A stretch of 64,000 nt of DNA from Pelobacter sp. UBA6093 (lineage in GTDB: Bacteria; Desulfobacterota; Desulfuromonadia; Desulfuromonadales; Syntrophotaleaceae): NCBI GenBank assembly GCA_002435955.1, contig DIWZ01000014.1, positions 2,990 to 66,989 of the forward strand, written 5' to 3'. Position 1 is the stretch's first letter; every line of letters begins with the position of its first letter. Below, piece after piece: positions 11,148 to 19,247 of this stretch. Under the pieces are notes generated by a model. That model did no database searches. It saw only the letters and a program-made list of their open reading frames with translations, and was not told the DNA's origin. The translations under genes were made by a program, and so were the position numbers.

Positions 11148-12071
11148 TTATAGCAACGTCCAGTCGATTTCGATGGAGGCTTCTTGTCGCAGGGCCTGCA
11201 CCCAATCCTGGTAACGCTTTTCTTCCTTTTCCTGGCGCAAAGTGGCGATGATGTCTTCGCGGGCCGCCTGCAGTGTGGGCTGCAATGCCGGCAGGTGTTC
11301 TTCGACCAGGAAAATATGGTAGCCGAATTCACTCTGGATCAGTTCGCTTATACGCCCGACCGGCAGCTCGAATACCGCCTGGTCAAAAGCTTCGGGCATT
11401 TCTCCGCGGGCAAAGGTGCCAAGATCGCCATCCTGCTCGGCATCCGGCGAAATGGAGTGGCGGCGGGCGGCTTCCCGAAAATTCATGCCCTGGCGCAACT
11501 TCTCCAGAATCTGGCGGCCTTCGGCCTCGGTCATGACCGTGATCTGGCGAGCTTTGACCATTTCCGGCCGGGTGAAACTCTGGCGGTGAGCCGCGAAATA
11601 GGTGCTTATCTCCTCTTCCGCCACGCTGACCTGCATCCGCACCATGTGGTGGAGGGCTTTTTCCACCAGCAGTTCTTCGAGCAACAGCCGATTCCATGTC
11701 TCGGCAGTCAAACCATGTTCCTTAAGCATGCGATCGAAATCGCCGGGAGGGTAATGCTGCCGGTGGCTGTCCATGGCCTGACGCATTTCCTTGGGCGAAA
11801 CGCGCAGTTTAAGGTTTTCCGCCTCGGCCAGGAGTAATTCGTGGTCGATGCGCTGAGCAAGGTACGAGCGGCGCAGGGCGTGCTCCTCATCCTTGGAAAG
11901 TGTCCGGTCTCCGGGCAGGATCTGCTCAAAGCCGTGTTGAAACTGTTCCAGGGAAACGGTGCGGCCATCGACCCGCAACAAGATCTGGGACGGCAGTTGA
12001 ACCTGCTGTCTGCAGGCCGGCAGGAACATGAACAGCAGCAGAATAATGGTGGCAAACCCGCGGCGGGGCAT
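11148..12071 (-). CDS. parvulin-type peptidyl-prolyl isomerase lipoprotein
   Basis: 307 residues from MPRRGFATIIL, chosen because AAGGAGT precedes it and it yields a lipoprotein signal peptide with lipobox LPAC. A SurA_N-like helical region is followed by a PpiC/rotamase domain (about residues 165-260: KARQITVMTEAEGRQILEKL, DLGTFARGEMPEAFDQAVF, SEFGYHIFLVEEH). It is probably anchored in the inner or outer membrane on the periplasmic side and assists protein folding. The arrangement mfd - parvulin lipoprotein - surA on one strand suggests shared transcription, although a 125-bp repeat separates it from mfd. Confidence 0.85.
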   Translation of the reverse strand: MPRRGFATIILLLFMFLPACRQQVQLPSQILLRVDGRTVSLEQFQHGFEQILPGDRTLSKDEEHALRRSYLAQRIDHELLLAEAENLKLRVSPKEMRQAMDSHRQHYPPGDFDRMLKEHGLTAETWNRLLLEELLVEKALHHMVRMQVSVAEEEISTYFAAHRQSFTRPEMVKARQITVMTEAEGRQILEKLRQGMNFREAARRHSISPDAEQDGDLGTFARGEMPEAFDQAVFELPVGRISELIQSEFGYHIFLVEEHLPALQPTLQAAREDIIATLRQEKEEKRYQDWVQALRQEASIEIDWTLL

Positions 12072-12131
12072 CAGGGGTGACTCCTTGCAAGGGCGCCGAC
12101 TGCTGCCGGGAACGCCATATGGATAAACGTG

Positions 12132-12256
12132 GTGTCCCGTGTGGTTGATCCTGCCTTTTTGGCTCTGTCTGCGTTGCGCCAACTTGACTTAATGCCCGGT
12201 TTGGCAGCCCCAAAAATGTCTCGGAATGATTTGACACGACTACCCGCACGGGACAC
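12132..12256. repeat. MITE-like element with 10-bp terminal inverted repeats
   Basis: GTGTCCCGTG at 12132-12141 is the exact reverse complement of CACGGGACAC at 12247-12256, and similarity extends outward and inward (TTAGTGTCCCGTGCGGG versus TGGTGTCCCGTGTGGTT). No reading frame of note lies inside. It fills the gap between the mfd stop and the parvulin gene. A related end sequence occurs at 58214-58264. Confidence 0.6.
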
Positions 12257-12264
12257 TAACATAG

Positions 12265-15200
12265 CTAAATAAGGCCTTGCAATGCTTTTTTGGCCTCGCC
12301 CAGAGCCACCTCTGCGGGTTGTCTGCCGAGGCGAATGCCCAGACGAAAATCGGGGGAAAAGCTGAATTTTTTTGCATCCTGTTCCAGCAGCGCGATGATT
12401 TTGTCCGGCGTAACCGGTGTGTCCTGGGCAAAGGCCAGGGTCAACGTATGGCCATCGTAATCGGCGGCGACGATGCGCAACTGTTTCATGAGCACCCGCA
12501 GTTTCATGACCTCCATCAATAGCAGGGTAGGGTCGGGAAGCTCGCCAAAGCGGTCGCGCAGTTCGTCGGCCAGGGCATAAAGGGTTTCCTCGTCTTCGGC
12601 AGAGGCCAGTTGCTTGTAACACACCAGACGCTGATTGGGATCAGGCAAATATTTCTCCGGCAGGAAGGCCGACAGGCCGAGACGGATTTCCGGATCGATG
12701 CGGTTCTCCTTCTGCTGCCCTTTGAGTTCGGCAATGGTGTCTTCCAGCAATTCGGCATACATCTCAAAACCGATGGCCGCAATCTGCCCCGATTGTTTGG
12801 GGCCCAGCAGATCGCCGGCGCCGCGCAGTTCCAGGTCGTGGCTGGCGATGCGGAAGCCGGCACCCAACTCGGTCAGTTCGGTCAAGACCCGCAGGCGTTC
12901 CCGGGCCTCGTGGGTCAGGGTGCCCTCACCGGGGATCAACAGGTAGGCGTAAGCCCGTACGTGCGAGCGGCCGACCCGGCCTCGCAACTGATAGAGCTGC
13001 GCCAGACCGAAGCAGTCGGCGCGGTTGACGATGATGGTATTGGCGCGTGGGATATCGAGGCCGTTTTCGATGATGGTGCTGCATACCAGCACGTTGATGT
13101 TGCCTTCGACAAAATCCATCATGACCGCCTCCAGCGCTTTTTCGCCCATCTGGCCGTGACCCACGGCGATCTTCGCCTCAGGGACCAGGTTCTGGAGGAA
13201 TTCGGCCATGGCGCCGATATTCTGCACGCGGTTGTGCACAAAGAACACCTGTCCACCGCGACGCAGTTCGTTGAGAATCGCCTGGCGGATCAGGTCGTCG
13301 TCGAACCGCGTGACATAGGTGCGGATCGCCTGGCGATCGACGGGCGGCGTATCGATGACCGACAGATCGCGCAGCCCCAGCAGACTCATGTGCAGGGTGC
13401 GCGGGATGGGGGTGGCGGTCAGGGTGAGCAGATCGACTTCGGCGCGCAGTTTTTTCAACCGCTCCTTGTGGGTCACGCCGAAGCGCTGTTCCTCGTCGAC
13501 GATCAGAAGGCCCAGATCCTTGAAGCGCACGTCGCGCTGCAGCAGCCGGTGGGTGCCGATGAGGATGTCGATCTGGCCGTCGGCGGCTCGCTGCAGGATC
13601 TGTTTTTGGTCGGTGGTGTTGTTCAGCCGCGACAGGGAAGCTACGACTACCGGCGAATCCTTCAGGCGTTCGGCAAAGGTTTGTCCATGCTGGCGTGCCA
13701 GTACCGTGGTCGGCACCAGTACCGCGACCTGTTTGCCGTCCAGAGCCGCTTTGTAGGCGGCGCGAATGGCCACTTCGGTTTTGCCGTAGCCTACGTCACC
13801 GCAGATCACCCGGTCCATGGCCCTTGGGGTCTGCATATCGGCCAGCACGTCGTTGATGGCGGCCAGCTGATCCGGGGTTTCTTCGTAGGGGAAGGCGGCC
13901 TCGAACTCGCGAAACATGGCATCCGGCGGCGAGTAGTGAAAACCTTCGTGCATGGCGCGACGGGCATAGATCTGCAGCAGTTCGCGGGCCAATTCCTCGA
14001 CCGCTGCGCGGGCCTTGAGCTTGGCCTTTTCCCAAGCGCCGCCGCCCATGCGGTCAAGGCGCGGCGTTCCCCCTTCGGCGCCGACATATTTCTGGATCTT
14101 TTCGATGCGCTCCACCGGCAGGTAGAGGCGGTCCTTGCCGGCATATTCCAGATGCAGAAAATCGCCTTCGCTGCCCTGCAATTGCAGGTGCAGCAGGCCC
14201 TGGTAGCGGCCAATGCCGTGGTCGGCATGCACCACCAGGTCACCCTCGCGCAGTTCGGCCAGCGAGGAAAGTCGCGCCTTGGCCCTTGCCTCGGCGGTGG
14301 CGTTGCGGCGGTGGGCGCGTCGCCCGAAGATCTCCTCTTCGGTGATGACCGCCAGCCGTTCATCCGGCAGACGGAAGCCGCCGGACAGCTCCCCCAGAGT
14401 GATGACGGGACGGCCCGGCTTGACGGTGGCCACCTCGAAGTCGGTATGTAACGGTAATTCAAGCCCGCGACCGGCCAGCAGGGCCTGCAGGCGCTCGGCC
14501 TGCCCGCGCTGGTGACACACCAGCAGCAGGCGCCAGCCGTCCTGCTGCCAGGTGTGCAGGCGGCCGGCCAGTTGCGCGGCCAGACCACCACCCTGCTGCT
14601 GATGCCCGCGCAGATCGGTGTTGCTTTCGGTGCGCAGGACCAGCCGCGTCGATTGCTCGTCCAGATGGTAGAGGCGCAGGAGGGTGACGTCGAGCTGGGG
14701 CATGCCGGCAAACTGACGGTCCAGGTCTTCGCTGGGAAAGTAGAGGGTATCCCCCGGCACAAACAATTCGCCGCGAGCCGCCATGCGATCCTCGCCTTCG
14801 CGGATTTCATCCTGCAGGCGGTCGATTTCCTGGGCGATGGAGGGCGGATCGAGGCGCACCAGACGCCCTGCGGGAGCATAGTCAAAAACGCTGTCCAGAC
14901 CATCGTAACACAGGGGCATGAGGAAACTGTGCCCGGGGCCGAGCAGCCCCTCGCGTGCTTCTTCAAGCAGGGCTTCGCGCTGGGGACGGGCAATGCCGAG
15001 GGCATCGGCGCGTTGCTTGAGGGTCCGCGCAAAGGTTTCGAGGTATTCGCCGGCCAGGATCATTTCCCGCGCAGGCAGCAGTTCCAGTGCAGCGATCCGC
15101 TCATCGCGGGAGCGTTGGGTGACGGGATCGAAAGGGCGCATGCGCTCGATCTGATCGCCGAAAAATTCGATGCGTACCGGTTCTTTAAGGGTCGGAGGAT

Positions 15201-15750
15201 ACAGATCGATGAGATCGCCTCGCACCGAAAAGGTGCCGGGGTCTTCCACCAGCGGTACGGCGTGATAGCCGAGTTCGACAAGGTGCGGCAGCAGATTTTC
15301 TCTGGGATGAAGATCTTTTTCGCGCAAGTAGCCGCGCAGGGCGGTCAGTACGCGGCGCGGCATGACTCGCTGCATGGCCGAGCGCACCGTCATGATCAAC
15401 GCCCGCGCGCGCCCGTCGGCCAGCGCCGCCAGCGTTGCAAGACGTGTCGCCTCGATTTCGGGGTGGGGCAGCAGCGCTTCGTAGGGGCGCATTTCCCAGT
15501 GCGGCAGGTAGAAAACCTGCTCGGGGTGCCCCAGGTAAAAGGCCAGGTCGGCTGCGATGCGGACAGCTTGTTCCTGGTCCGCCGCCAGAATCAGCAACGG
15601 TTCGGGGCGTTCGGCCAGCAGGCGCGCCAACATGAACGCGCAGCTGGTGCCGGTCATCCCCAGCAGTTCGGCATGGGGCAAGCCGTCCAGGGTGGCGGCA
15701 AACTCTTCGAGGGCCGGATGCAGTTCCGTATGCGGATCGGAAGGTGTCAT
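12265..15750 (-). CDS. mfd: transcription-repair coupling factor Mfd
   Basis: 1161 residues from MTPSDPHTEL; upstream starts exist at 15774 and 15873 but lie in a terminator hairpin. Mfd removes stalled RNA polymerase at lesions and recruits UvrA. In order: UvrB-like domains (about 1-330), the RNA polymerase-interacting CarD-like domain (REGDLVVHADHGIGRYQGL, near 490), RecG-type translocase motifs (GDVGYGKTEVAIRAA Walker A, IVDEEQRFG DExH box, TATPIPRTLHMS), helicase C (VCSTIIENGLDIPRANTIIV, QLRGRVGRS) and the C-terminal TRCF domain. No Shine-Dalgarno sequence is visible at this start. Confidence 0.95.
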   Translation of the reverse strand: MTPSDPHTELHPALEEFAATLDGLPHAELLGMTGTSCAFMLARLLAERPEPLLILAADQEQAVRIAADLAFYLGHPEQVFYLPHWEMRPYEALLPHPEIEATRLATLAALADGRARALIMTVRSAMQRVMPRRVLTALRGYLREKDLHPRENLLPHLVELGYHAVPLVEDPGTFSVRGDLIDLYPPTLKEPVRIEFFGDQIERMRPFDPVTQRSRDERIAALELLPAREMILAGEYLETFARTLKQRADALGIARPQREALLEEAREGLLGPGHSFLMPLCYDGLDSVFDYAPAGRLVRLDPPSIAQEIDRLQDEIREGEDRMAARGELFVPGDTLYFPSEDLDRQFAGMPQLDVTLLRLYHLDEQSTRLVLRTESNTDLRGHQQQGGGLAAQLAGRLHTWQQDGWRLLLVCHQRGQAERLQALLAGRGLELPLHTDFEVATVKPGRPVITLGELSGGFRLPDERLAVITEEEIFGRRAHRRNATAEARAKARLSSLAELREGDLVVHADHGIGRYQGLLHLQLQGSEGDFLHLEYAGKDRLYLPVERIEKIQKYVGAEGGTPRLDRMGGGAWEKAKLKARAAVEELARELLQIYARRAMHEGFHYSPPDAMFREFEAAFPYEETPDQLAAINDVLADMQTPRAMDRVICGDVGYGKTEVAIRAAYKAALDGKQVAVLVPTTVLARQHGQTFAERLKDSPVVVASLSRLNNTTDQKQILQRAADGQIDILIGTHRLLQRDVRFKDLGLLIVDEEQRFGVTHKERLKKLRAEVDLLTLTATPIPRTLHMSLLGLRDLSVIDTPPVDRQAIRTYVTRFDDDLIRQAILNELRRGGQVFFVHNRVQNIGAMAEFLQNLVPEAKIAVGHGQMGEKALEAVMMDFVEGNINVLVCSTIIENGLDIPRANTIIVNRADCFGLAQLYQLRGRVGRSHVRAYAYLLIPGEGTLTHEARERLRVLTELTELGAGFRIASHDLELRGAGDLLGPKQSGQIAAIGFEMYAELLEDTIAELKGQQKENRIDPEIRLGLSAFLPEKYLPDPNQRLVCYKQLASAEDEETLYALADELRDRFGELPDPTLLLMEVMKLRVLMKQLRIVAADYDGHTLTLAFAQDTPVTPDKIIALLEQDAKKFSFSPDFRLGIRLGRQPAEVALGEAKKALQGLI

Positions 15751-15795
15751 GCTGAAAAAAGAGCGGGGGCGCATCCGAGCGCGCCCCCGTCCTGT
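15751..15795 (-). terminator. nadA terminator abutting the mfd start
   Basis: On the minus strand GGGGGCGC pairs with GCGCCCCC around a short loop, then GCTC and a run of six T. The T run ends only about four bases before the mfd start codon. Confidence 0.75.
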
Positions 15796-15817
15796 TGATG
15801 ATAGGATGTCGTCATGT

Positions 15818-16732
15818 TCAGTCGCGCGGCACGGCCAGCATGCGTTCCAGGGATTGGCGGGCGCCGTCGGCAACCTCCGTCGGGACCGTTATCGCGGGGC
15901 TCATGGTTTGCAGGCAATGCAGCACCTCTTCGAGAGTGATGTATTTCATGGTCTTGCAGAACAGCAGGGAGTTGGGCATGATGAACTGCTTGTCGGGATT
16001 TTCTTTGCGCAGCCGATAAAGGATGCCCTCTTCGGTGCCGAGGATGAATTTTTCGGCCGGGCTGTTACGGACATAATCGATTATGCCGCTGGTGGAAGCG
16101 ACGTAGTCGGCCATGGCCAGGATCTGCGGGCGGCATTCGGGGTGCGCCAGGAACAGGGCATCCGGATGAGTCTGTTTGGCGGCCAGCACGTCCTCTTCGG
16201 GCAACTGGTCGTGAAACGGGCAAAACCCCTGCCATAAATAGCACTTTTTATCGGTATTGGCGGCGATGTAACGGCCAAGGTTGCGGTCCGGCACCAGGAT
16301 GACTTCATCGTCGTTCAGTGAGTTGACCACCGCCACGGCGTTGGCACTGGTGCAGCAGATGTCGCTTTCGGCCTTGACCGCAGCGCTGGAATTGACATAG
16401 GTCACTACCGGCCGACCGGGCAGGCGGGCCTTCAACTCTTGCAGCTTGTCGACCTCAACCATGTCGGCCATGGGGCAGCCGGCATCGGTGCGGGGCAGCA
16501 GCACGGTTTTTCCCGGAGCCAGAATCGCGGCACTTTCCGCCATGAAATGTACGCCACACAACACAATTACCTGCCGGTCGGTTTGCGCCGCCTCAATGGC
16601 CATGGCCAGGGAATCTCCGGCGACATCGGCAATCTCCTGGATTTCGTCGCGCTGGTAAAAGTGCGCCATGATCAATGCATTGCGCTCTGTGGCCAGCCGG
16701 CGGATTTCCTCCTTGAGTTGTTGCGAGTTCAT
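15818..16732 (-). CDS. nadA: quinolinate synthase A
   Basis: 304 residues, typical of the shorter bacterial NadA. The enzyme condenses iminoaspartate with dihydroxyacetone phosphate to quinolinate for NAD synthesis, using a [4Fe-4S] cluster. Likely cluster cysteines lie in VLCGVHFMAE, DICCTSANAV and HPECRP. Other family motifs are MAHFYQRDEIQEIAD, GCPMADMV and GTEEGILYRL. It has a strong promoter upstream, divergent from tatA, and a terminator downstream. No nadB or nadC is adjacent. Confidence 0.95.
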   Translation of the reverse strand: MNSQQLKEEIRRLATERNALIMAHFYQRDEIQEIADVAGDSLAMAIEAAQTDRQVIVLCGVHFMAESAAILAPGKTVLLPRTDAGCPMADMVEVDKLQELKARLPGRPVVTYVNSSAAVKAESDICCTSANAVAVVNSLNDDEVILVPDRNLGRYIAANTDKKCYLWQGFCPFHDQLPEEDVLAAKQTHPDALFLAHPECRPQILAMADYVASTSGIIDYVRNSPAEKFILGTEEGILYRLRKENPDKQFIMPNSLLFCKTMKYITLEEVLHCLQTMSPAITVPTEVADGARQSLERMLAVPRD

Positions 16733-16780
16733 TTACAGGCCTCTTCGGTAAGGGGATAAACGATGTTATAATAGAGGCGC

Positions 16781-16809
16781 ATGATAGTGTAAAAGCCTAT
16801 ATTTGTCAA
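16781..16809 (-). promoter_or_regulatory. sigma-70 promoter for nadA
   Basis: On the minus strand: TTGACA, 17-base spacer, TATCAT, about 50 bases before the nadA start. The -35 is perfect and the spacing ideal. Confidence 0.7.
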
Positions 16810-16830
16810 ACCTTTACCTGATTGATCCGC

Positions 16831-16859
16831 TTGACAGGCGAAAGGTTTGTGGCTATTGT
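16831..16859 (+). promoter_or_regulatory. sigma-70 promoter for tatA
   Basis: TTGACA, 17-base spacer, TATTGT, about 50 bases upstream of the tatA ATG and back to back with the nadA promoter. Confidence 0.65.
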
Positions 16860-16910
16860 CTGGTTACGCCGGAAAATCAGTAACTTTCCCTGATTAAAAG
16901 AGGTTTGTGC

Positions 16911-17192
16911 ATGTTCAATATCGGTCCCACCGAACTATTGTTGATCCTGGCTCTGGCCCTGATTATTCTTGGTCCGCGGCGCCTGCCGGAACTGGCTCGT
17001 GCCCTCGGCAAGGGGCTGGCTGAATTCAAGCGAGCCACCCGCGATTTTCACGACGATCATTCCGACCAGTTTTCTTCCAAAGAGGCCGATCGGGTGACCG
17101 AAGACAGCGACCCCGTGTCGCTGAGTGACGGCACCCCGGATGATCGCCACGAACGGCGCCCGCCCTCCCCCCCAGGGTTGAACAGCCTCTGA
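16911..17192 (+). CDS. tatA: Sec-independent translocase protein TatA/TatB
   Basis: 93 residues. The ATG at 16911 follows AAAAGAGG by seven bases. The start MFNIGPTELLLILALALIIL is the single membrane helix, followed by the hinge GPRRLPELARALGKGLAEFKRA (FG/GP motif and amphipathic helix) and a charged, proline-rich tail. Tat pores carry folded, often cofactor-bearing, proteins across the inner membrane. The early Glu in GPTEL is TatB-like, so TatB is possible. Its normal partner tatC directly downstream is only a fragment, so any TatC must be encoded elsewhere. Confidence 0.9.
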   Translation: MFNIGPTELLLILALALIILGPRRLPELARALGKGLAEFKRATRDFHDDHSDQFSSKEADRVTEDSDPVSLSDGTPDDRHERRPPSPPGLNSL

Positions 17193-17362
17193 TTGGCCAC
17201 CTCGAAGAATTAAGACGTCGGTTGATTATGGCAGGGAGTGCCTGGCTGCTTGGCACGCTGATCTGCTATGCCTTCGCCCAACAGCTGTTTCAACTCGTAT
17301 CCGCGCCTATCCGCATGCGGCCTGCCGAGGCAGCGAGCCTGATTGATTCACATCCCGATTGA
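17180..17362 (+). pseudogene. tatC: truncated tatC remnant
   Basis: Directly after tatA, in the -1 frame relative to it, about 60 codons read like the start of TatC: EQPLIGHLEELRRRL, a first membrane helix (AWLLGTLICYAF), LFQLVSAPI and SLIDSHP, then a TGA stop at 17360. Full TatC has about 240-260 residues and six helices; helices 2-6 are missing. There is also no in-frame ATG, GTG or TTG between the last upstream stop (17141) and the homology; the frame would be joined to tatA by a -1 shift at a run of seven C (17167-17173). The ABC transporter gene begins just beyond the break. Confidence 0.8.
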
Positions 17363-17378
17363 CGGTATAGTGCCTGTC

Positions 17379-18317
17379 ATGATTTCAGCCCTCCACATTG
17401 AACATCTGCATAAATCCTTCGCCGGCACACCGGCGGTGCGTGATCTATCCCTGACCGTGTCTCCCGGGGAGATTTTCGGCCTGCTGGGGCCCAACGGTGC
17501 CGGAAAGAGTACCACCATCAACATGATCAGCGGTGTCTGTCGCATCGATAGCGGGACGGTGCGGGTTTTCGGCCATGACAACTGCACCGAGCGGTGCATC
17601 ACCCGCCGCCTGGTGGGGGTCATGCACCAGGAAATCGTCACCGATAATTTCTTCACCATCGACCGTGCCTTGCGTATTCATGCCGGTTATTACGGCGTGC
17701 CGCGGGACAATAGCTGGCGCGAACTGCTCATCGACCAGTTGGGGCTCGGGCCTCATCTGCACAAATCGATGAATAGCCTGTCCGGCGGTCTCAAGCGGCG
17801 CTTCATGGTCGCCAAGGCGATGATCCACAAGCCTCGTCTGCTGATTCTCGATGAGCCGACGGCCGGGGTCGATGTCGAGCTGCGGCGCAACCTCTGGGAT
17901 TTTGTGCGGGAAATTAATCGCGACGGAGTGACGGTGTTGTTGACTACCCATTATCTGGAAGAAGCCGAACAGATGTGTGGCCGCATCGCCATCATGAACC
18001 ATGGCGAACTCATCGCCCTGGAAGAGACATCCCGGTTGCTGGCACGCATCGAAGGGCGGCACCTGCAGGTAACGCTGGAACACCCCCTGCAGGAGGTGCC
18101 CGCGGAACTGCATGATTTGCAACCGGCCCTGCGGGAATCCGGCCAGATGCTGCACCTGGTACTCGAAGCCGGGCAGGGAGCCGGGGCGGTATTGCGCCGT
18201 ATCACCGATCTCGGCATCGAGGTGGGAGATGTCGAGACGTTACGCCCTGGACTCGAAGAGGTGTTTTTGCATCTCACCGGCAAACGCCCCGATAACGGAC
18301 AGGCAGGTGGAAAATGA
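17379..18317 (+). CDS. ABC-2 type exporter ATP-binding protein
   Basis: 312 residues from MISALHIEHL; no clear ribosome binding site is seen and the frame opens slightly further upstream, so the start is uncertain. Walker A GPNGAGKST (about 38-46), Q-loop near MHQEI, signature LSGGLKRR (about 134-141), Walker B LLILDEP (155-161) and switch His in LTTHYLEEAEQ identify an ABC ATPase. Closest in type to the DrrA/NodI/YadG group that drives export of lipids, drugs or polysaccharides. It overlaps the permease gene by 4 bases (ATGA). Confidence 0.92.
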   Translation: MISALHIEHLHKSFAGTPAVRDLSLTVSPGEIFGLLGPNGAGKSTTINMISGVCRIDSGTVRVFGHDNCTERCITRRLVGVMHQEIVTDNFFTIDRALRIHAGYYGVPRDNSWRELLIDQLGLGPHLHKSMNSLSGGLKRRFMVAKAMIHKPRLLILDEPTAGVDVELRRNLWDFVREINRDGVTVLLTTHYLEEAEQMCGRIAIMNHGELIALEETSRLLARIEGRHLQVTLEHPLQEVPAELHDLQPALRESGQMLHLVLEAGQGAGAVLRRITDLGIEVGDVETLRPGLEEVFLHLTGKRPDNGQAGGK

Positions 18318-19108
18318 TGAAACGCTTCCGGCAACCGGAGAAATTCGTAGCCTGGCTGCCTTTTGCCACCTTGCTGCAGAAGGAAGTCCGACGGTTTTTG
18401 CGGGTCTCCTTCCAGACCCTGCTGGCGCCCATCGTGACCGCCTCGTTATATCTGTTCGTGTTCGGCGCCACCCTCGGTGAGCGGATCTCCGTGATGGAGG
18501 GCTTCAGCTACGCCCAGTTCGTCATCCCCGGCCTGATCCTTATGGGGGTCATCACCAACAGCTTCGCCAATACCTCCTCGTCCCTGTTTATCTCCCGCTA
18601 CCTGGGCAATATCGTGGATTTGCTGGTGACGCCCATCAGTGCTCCGCAGTTTATTTTTGCCTATACCCTGGCCGCCATGCTGCGCGGCTTGCTGGTCGGC
18701 AGCGCGGTGCTGGGCATCTCCACCTTCTTCGCCGAGCTGCCCTGGGTGCATCCGTTTGCAACTCTGGTCATGGCCGCCCTGGCCAGCTTCCTGTTCGCCC
18801 AGTTCGGACTGATCGCGGCCCTGCATGCCAACACCATGGACGCCCTGTCGATGTTCAACAACTTCCTCATTGTACCCCTGATTTATCTCGGCGGCGTCTT
18901 CTATCCCATTTCTATCCTCCCGCCATTCTGGGAACGCCTGTCCCATTTCAATCCCATGTTTTACATCATCGACGGCTTTCGCCAGACCATCCTCGGCGTC
19001 GGGGACGTCCCTCTGATCGTGTCTTTTTCCGCGACGTTTGCCATGGCGCTCGCCCTGTTCTGCTGGGCAGCCTTGCTGATCGGGCGTGGTTACAAGCTGC
19101 GGCTTTAG
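18314..19108 (+). CDS. ABC-2 type exporter permease
   Basis: 264 residues with six predicted membrane segments and the ABC-2 permease pattern: an N-terminal cytoplasmic helix (LLQKEVRRFLRVS), FVIPGLILMGVITNSF, and the C-terminal PLIYLGGVFYPISILPPFWE and FNPMFYIIDGFRQTILG stretch typical of NodJ/YadH-like permeases. Its start overlaps the ATPase stop, so both subunits are made together. The substrate is unknown; the neighbouring glycosyltransferase block makes an envelope lipid or glycan conceivable, but that is inference. Confidence 0.9.
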   Translation: MMKRFRQPEKFVAWLPFATLLQKEVRRFLRVSFQTLLAPIVTASLYLFVFGATLGERISVMEGFSYAQFVIPGLILMGVITNSFANTSSSLFISRYLGNIVDLLVTPISAPQFIFAYTLAAMLRGLLVGSAVLGISTFFAELPWVHPFATLVMAALASFLFAQFGLIAALHANTMDALSMFNNFLIVPLIYLGGVFYPISILPPFWERLSHFNPMFYIIDGFRQTILGVGDVPLIVSFSATFAMALALFCWAALLIGRGYKLRL

Positions 19109-19152
19109 GGGGATTTATTTGATCGACCGTTAACTCCAGAAAATTCTAGACA

Positions 19153-19220
19153 TTAGCCCAGCCAACTTTGAAGCGTCCTATTTCAAGAGTGCAGACTACT
19201 CGGTTTTCATTGAACCGGGG
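19153..19220 (+). repeat. left arm of long imperfect inverted repeat
   Basis: Starts TTAGCCCAGCC, contains CCTATTTCAAGAGTGCA and ACTCGGT. The reverse complement of 21789-21857 matches over about 68 bases with scattered differences, the core CCTATTTCAAGAGTGCA being identical. Confidence 0.75.
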
Positions 19221-19247
19221 AGAGCTCAGCGCACTTCAAGAGGGCTT

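Noticed and set aside
12610..14451. 613-residue plus-strand ORF inside mfd
   Set aside because: Antisense to the Mfd helicase domains, rich in His/Gln/Val as expected from reverse reading of GC-rich codons; no promoter or ribosome binding site.
17167..17200. Programmed -1 frameshift producing a TatA-TatC fusion
   Set aside because: The C7 run and frame fit, but the TatC part ends after about 60 codons, so a functional fusion is unlikely; decay is simpler.
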